Assembly: GCA_000442125.1 (NCBI GenBank) | Contig: KE546969.1 | Span: forward strand, 62,001 to 126,000 | Length of the DNA stretch: 64,000 nt | Source of the DNA: Opeltia flavorubescens | Taxonomy: Eukaryota > Ascomycota > Lecanoromycetes > Teloschistales > Teloschistaceae | Reading direction: 5' to 3' | Shown here: positions 58,597 through 64,000 of the stretch, one piece after another | How the letters are laid out: each line of letters starts with the position of its first letter | Numbering within the stretch: the stretch's first letter is position 1 | Translations under genes and position numbers: made by a program | The notes under the pieces: generated by a model | Seen by the model: only the letters and a program-made list of their open reading frames with translations | Database searches by the model: none | Told to the model about the DNA's origin: nothing

Positions 58597-60485
58597 ATGT
58601 CGATATACGAGTCGGTCAAAGCTCTGCTGGCTGGATATGCTTTTTGGCTCGCAGTCTTTTTGGTGCCGGGCATACCTCTAATTTACAGATATTTGAATAA
58701 TCGGCGACAACACCTGGTAAAACTCGTCATCTATACTGCGTAAATGTTCACTTGATGTGTCTAACCATCGCCCAGGAAAACCAGGCATTCGGAAAAAGCC
58801 ATGGATGTCAACGCATGCCCATATTACCCTACAAATGGCCCCTTGCACTCGACATCCTCAAGCGACAGTACGACGTGCTACCATCTCAGAAACTCCTCGC
58901 GTTCTACTCCGCAATATTCGATGAAATGCCGAACTTCGAGTTCCATCTCTTCGGTCAAATTGGGTATTTGACGACAGACCCTAAGAATCTGGAAGCCATT
59001 TTGTCGACAAATTTCGAAGGTACCCTTTTCTCGTTAAGTTGTGTTGATTTCGTAAGACTTGGGAGGATTGATTGACAATGTTTCAACCTGTAGATTACGG
59101 CCTCGGATCCCGACGAGCCGGCCTCTTCCCCATGCTCGGAGAAGGAATCTTCACCCAAGACGGACGACCGTGGAAGCATTCCCGAGAACTGCTCCGCCGA
59201 CAATTCGTCCGCATCAACTTCAAAGACCTAAGTACATTTGATCGCCACGTCGATGACCTAATCTCCAGTCTCTCCTCATCCAAAGGTATCGTAGACCTAC
59301 AGCCAGCTTTCTTCCGCTTCACGCTCGCAACCACCAACGCCTTGCTATTTGGAGAACGAGACTCGATCCTCAAGGACGAGGACCACGAAGAATTTGCTCG
59401 TTGCTTTGACTATGCTTCCATGATTAGTGCCATTCGATTGAGATTAGCGGACCTCGAATGGGCGTACAAGCCGAAGAAATTTCGGAGAGCTTGTGAGACG
59501 ATTAAGAAGTACGCTGGTCATTTCGTCCACGAAGCTCTAGCACAGCAGGATTCCAACGACAATCAACCGAAAAGCGAAAGCCAAGCATTGATCCTAGATC
59601 TCTACAAGGAGTTACAGGATGCAGATCTTGTCCGAGATCAACTGGTGCACGTGTTAATTGCAGGGAGAGACACAACCGCATGCCTCATGTCATGGACGTT
59701 GTAAGTCCAATCCATCGGCCCTCATTCATCCCAAAACCTGCAAATCATCCTGACTATACAATCCATCAAGCTTCATGCTCGTCCGCCATCCCCCCATCCT
59801 AGAAAAACTCAAGCAAGAAATCCGCACCATCCTCCCCAACGGATCGCGACTCGCCAGACCCCATCTCCACAATCTAACCTACCTACGATGCATTTTAAAT
59901 GAAAGTGCGTTTCCTAAAGCCAAAGCATAGACCGTGTGTTAACACAGCAGAAATAGCGCTCCGCCTCTACCCCCAACTCCCCATCAACGTCCGCTTCGCC
60001 CTAAAAACAACCCTCCTCCCCACCGGCGGCGGCCCCCACGGAACCTCCCCCGTGCTAATCCCCCGTGGCGCCGGCGTCGGATACTCAGTCTACCACATGC
60101 ACCGACGCAAGGACATATACGGAGACGACGCGAACGAATTCCGGCCTGAGAGATGGGAAAGTGGGGAATTGGAGGGAATAGGGTGGGGGTTTATGCCTTT
60201 TCATGGGGGACCGAGGATATGTCTTGGACGTAAGTCGTTATATCCATTCCACCTTTGATTTGTGATATGTCGTGTGCGGATCGTGGGTGAAACTGTTGCT
60301 GACGGAAAATAAATGAAGGGGAGTTCGCGCTCATGGAGGCGAGTTGTGGGATCGTTAGGATATTGCAGGAATTTCCCGATGTGAGATTACCGCCGGGAGT
60401 GGAGAAGGTGGAGACGGGGCAGGAGAGGCAGAGTTTGACAATTGTGATATCGAGCGCGGAGGGGTGTAAGGTTCTGCTTTCTTGA
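58597..60485 (+). CDS. cytochrome P450, CYP52-like
   Basis: Six exons: 58597-58716, 58776-59019, 59094-59700, 59771-59904, 59957-60229, 60319-60485; introns of 59, 74, 70, 52 and 89 bases; 514 residues, the usual P450 length. The N-terminal anchor helix is AGYAFWLAVFLVPGIPLIY. AGRDTTACLMSW is the I-helix oxygen-binding motif, NETLRLYP the ExxR motif (rebuilt across intron 4), FRPERW the PERF-like motif, and FHGGPRICLGR the heme-binding loop with its Cys ligand. The VRFALKTTLLPTGGG block and GGPRICLG loop are typical of the CYP52/CYP539-type fatty acid and alkane hydroxylases of the endoplasmic reticulum. Substrate is inferred from the family only. All key residues are present. Confidence 0.92.
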
Positions 60486-62309
60486 TTGAGGGAGGGCAAG
60501 AGATTTGCTTAGTCGGTTGGGTGGCTTTGGATGGGAGGGTGGGGTACGCGGGGAACAGATATGGAAAGGTAAAGAGACACATTCTTAGCCAAATCGGTAT
60601 AAAAATTTTCCAATGATTTACCCATCCGCCTTGCCGAGGTGGGAAGACTTTCACTAGCTGGAGAAGGAAGTGGATGGGGCGGAAGGTGGCAAGGCAGAAG
60701 GCAGGGCGGAGCTAGGGGAGGTAGGGATTAGGTCGGAAGTGAGAAAGCAAGAACATCAACCTACAGAATTTTATAATGAGAAAACTCACTTTCTTGAGTA
60801 GAAGAGAAATAGTGCAGGTCAAAGAAACAGCAACCTCTAAGATTCATTATCGGAAGAAGAACGACCATGATTTATATTTGGTCTTACATATCCATTTTCA
60901 GTATTCCAAAGTTGGTGTTTAGCGTTCCTAGTCTTCTCTGCGAGAGTATGATTAAGATTTAAGCGGGTTTCGGATAGAAAAATTCACGGGGCCGGTGCGA
61001 GGTGGTGGCGATATTCGTAAACAGGGCCGTTTTTCGTTTTGAGTGGAAAGCTGATAAGTAGATTCTTTCCCGCCTGTATACATCGGTCTTGTGATTCTTT
61101 TGTGTTCTGTTGGGCACTTTTCTATCCGGCATTCTTGCATGTGGATTCGTTATTTTCGACCTTCTTTTCTTGCCAACTAGCTTGCTTAGATCATATCTCG
61201 TGTATGAAGAAAAGCAGATCAAAATCAAGATCACCATCATCACAGCCACGATCATCAACCTATTTCGAGATGGAGAAGCTTCGTCCTTTCTTCTAAGGAG
61301 AACCGAGAGCTGGGGAAATAGTTGCCATTCTTTCCCCCGACTTATCTTGAACGAGTGTGTGCGGTGGTCTTATTAAGTGTGGCTTCAGAAGGATACTTCT
61401 TCTACATGCAGATACATGTTGAGCGTACGAATGCGTACGTATACTTTGAGGTGTTCTCAAAACTTTCCGATCGTCATTCCATCGTTGTCTCTTCCAGTTT
61501 TACTGTTAAGAAGAAGGGAAGGCTTGGAATGCAGGCAGAAAAAGGGGTACATTTAGCGATTCAGTCGACCTGGTATCGATTTGCTTCTTTTCAACGATTC
61601 TTGGACGTGACATGGAGGTTCTTCCAAAGATTACAGCTTCTGCTTGAACTCCGAAGGAATATTTCGTCTACACTGGGAAGGGGGTGGTGGTGGTGGGCAC
61701 TACCCTAGCATGAATTCTTCATTCTGAGAATGACTGAGATGAACTTGAAAGATGTAGTTGGGGTAATTGACTGAATGCTTGTCTATCCGTAGATCAAGAA
61801 TGAAAGCTTGTTTAAATGTCATTTATGTTCGTCAGCTCTTTAGGCAGTAGAAGGTAGAAACAGAAGGTCGGAAAATCTATACTTTTCAACATGCAAAAGG
61901 GTCGGAATGACAGGAAGATTTAGAGGTGGAGAACGAGAAAGGATAACTATGAGGAAGGAGAGCAGAGCGTTCTGAAGACGGTAGGACATGGCTGAAGATT
62001 CTTGTAGATTGTATGAATCTAACATTTTTGAAAAGCACTATAATCGTTGAGGGAATAAGTCATATCATCGTCATAGATCTCAACAGAGAAGACGGTATAA
62101 AGGTCGGCTTCTTGCTGAGTACTAAATGACCAAACGCGGAGTTTCCGGAATTGTGCTTTGCCCTTTCCATCCACTAAATCATAGTGGTAATGTAAATCTC
62201 TGATATTGGCCATTAAGATGATTTGGTTCGCTGGTGTCGAGATTCGCATAACCCGGTCCTGTCCCCGTAGAAGACTGAAAGCTAGGTGCTCCAGCATTCT
62301 CCATCTTCT
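60486..62309. other. intergenic, nothing recognised
   Basis: About 1.8 kb between convergent genes. The longest frame (61322-61708, plus) begins at TTG and has no family resemblance. No repeat or RNA gene seen. Confidence 0.5.
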
Positions 62310-64000
62310 TTATGAGATATGTGGGAAGTAAGCGCTCCATTGAGGGACTTTGTAGGCGTCCGCCGGTAAATGCGAGAGTTGCATAAAACATTCGACGATC
62401 AAGTATGCCCGAGCGAGTACGTAGGCCAGAAGTACAGCTCCAAACATGATGAGAGCCGGTACAATAATCTTTAAACCCGTATTTTCACGCCCCTTGCGAA
62501 ACCGGGTAGTCGAAGGGCCCAGAGTGGCAATCAGGTATGCATCAAAGATCATGTCATGATGTCCAGTGTTGGCCCAAGATTCATATCGGTCCATGACAGT
62601 CGCAATAGCAAACATCACGGGGAGACCACCCATGACTACACAAGCAGAAATTCGCCAGAGCAGCTGTTCAGTAGCTGATCCGAAGTATGCAGACCATGCC
62701 AAAGCGTGAATTCCACCGTACAAGCACGCCGCCACACCCAATCCGAGAGCTACTGCAGCCTCTCCAGGCCATATGCGGGGAAAGTCTTTACATCGCCGAT
62801 TGAAGGCGGGAGTGTCATTTAACCGTGTCTGATCACTGTCGTCCTCGACGAAGGCCTTACAAGCGCGGTCGGCCATCTGCCAACGGTTTGAGTCTTCTTT
62901 TGTATACTGTAGACGAGGGAAAGGAACAGGATCGTTGCCATTTCTAGCGATCCTGCTCCATATGTCTTCAAGCTCGTCCCTTAAATGGAAGCCCGTGCCT
63001 TGGACATGTTCGCCTGGCTTTAACGTACGCAGCGAGCTATCTTCTTCAGCAGAATGCATGCACACTTGGTCCTGGAATGGAGGACGAAGTTCCATGTCGT
63101 CAAGTGAGAGATTCCCTCTTTCGTATCGGGGGAAATCGTTGGGTGAACGGTGAGTCTTTGATGTGAAGAGGCTTGACTCACATAAGAGATAATCAGTATC
63201 TCTTTTCGGCTATCACAAAGTTAGAAAGCGAGGTCTACTTAACACAATGTACTGTGCTAGTATACAAAGCGCTCTTGCTATGAAAGTCTCGGGGTTTTGG
63301 TTTAACCAAGTGAAATTGTTTTGCTTTTTCCAAACAAGTTTCAACCCTGGGAGTGATAAAGCTTATTGATCATGAGGAATCTTACCTCAGTTGCTTTTCG
63401 GTAGCTATTTTCCACAATCATCGAACTTGAGAAAGAGGAATGTGCCGAGTTCATCCAGACCATGGCAAAAAGATCCATTAGAATTTCGTCCTGCAAAATC
63501 AACGGACAGTCCACTTCAAAGGGCTTTTGCCACCAGACTAGATATATGACCACAGCACAGGCAGCGTGGCCAAGAGTATTGAGCTCCAACAGACTGATCG
63601 GAAGATTTTGCGAAACTACGGCTCAGATTAGATCCGCTATTGCTTCGTCTAGTAGGAGCTTCGGCAAAAGACGGAAGTACATACAACGTGTTAGACAAGT
63701 CACTATGAACCACAACGCTTGAGCACATACTAGAGTCTTAGCAAGTCCATCGGCCTTACTTCTGGAATTAATATCATCCACCGCCAAGTTGGGTACCTGA
63801 TCTTTCCCCATTGCTAAGAGCAAGTTGAGTCCTGATTTTCTTAGAAACCAGGTTCCACGATGCCTTGCAGGTACGAAGGATTTGGATTCAGGAGGATTTT
63901 TCGGGATGTTGATTGCATATCCGCCCATTAAGAGGTAAAAGCCATGCACTAAAGTCCACGGATGACGGTCACTAGATGCGTCGATATTCTGCGATTCCAG
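62310..64000 (-). CDS. multi-helix fungal membrane protein, partial at window end
   Basis: Three exons seen: 64000 (edge) to 63685, 63615-63386, 63209-62310; introns of 69 and 176 bases. The N-terminal third lies outside the window. Same family as the gene at 42620-44945: RHPWTLVHGFYLLMGGYAI, SKADGLAKTLVCAQALWFI, LPISLLELNTLGHAACAVVIYLVWW-KPFEV, CLYGGIHALAWSAYF, LLWRISACVVMGGLPV and LARAYLIVECFMQL. Both introns interrupt at sites equivalent to those of the homologue. The C-terminus VPQWSAYFPHIS matches the homologue residue for residue. The middle acidic linker has diverged. Function unknown. Confidence 0.82.

Noticed and set aside
61322-61708. 128-codon plus frame
   Set aside because: TTG start, ends in a Trp run from simple sequence, no domain or splice support.

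Overview
The window looks like nuclear DNA of a filamentous ascomycete (Pezizomycotina; a Leotiomycetes-like fungus is my guess, from overall resemblance only). The reasons are many short GT-AG introns of about 42 to 190 bases, HET and STAND/NACHT incompatibility-type genes, PTH11-like rhodopsin-domain membrane proteins, a fungal MFS sugar porter and a CYP52-like P450. Five scattered N bases (near 7680, 10455, 24613, 30706 and 33431) point to a draft assembly. I recognise no rRNA, tRNA or CRISPR and no intact transposase.

Layout. 0.5-6.5 kb: a HET-domain gene and a SesA-NACHT-ankyrin receptor gene diverge from one 382-base promoter. 7.2-11.2 kb: a gene of unknown function, with a reading-frame change in the middle, lies between two pairs of degenerate inverted repeats (A and B) whose order is crossed. 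11.5-16.4 kb: a large fungal 2OG-Fe(II) oxygenase and a single-pass membrane protein. 16.9-23.0 kb: a second NACHT-ankyrin receptor with a different N-terminal domain; an in-frame stop cuts its ankyrin region in two. 24.3-29.3 kb: two PTH11-like seven-helix proteins. 31-38 kb: an F-box protein and two tandem secreted eight-cysteine paralogues with the same intron positions and phases.

39.7-46.7 kb: a third PTH11-like gene, a small basic protein, a multi-helix membrane protein and a secreted ML-like protein. 47.7-51.3 kb: an RNase H-fold protein with altered catalytic positions and a sugar transporter. 52.8-54.2 kb: a membrane-anchored protein of an uncharacterised fungal family. 54.5-60.5 kb: a HeLo-like/NB-ARC/TPR receptor head to head with a P450. 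62.3-64 kb: a second member of the multi-helix membrane family, running off the window end.

Functionally the window is accessory-like. It holds three STAND receptors with three different N-terminal domains plus a HET effector, the toolkit of fungal allorecognition and programmed cell death, together with surface sensors (three PTH11-like proteins), secreted proteins and carbon uptake or oxidation genes. Exon coordinates were worked out by hand from splice consensus, frame continuity and family conservation; junctions I could not settle are stated in each entry.
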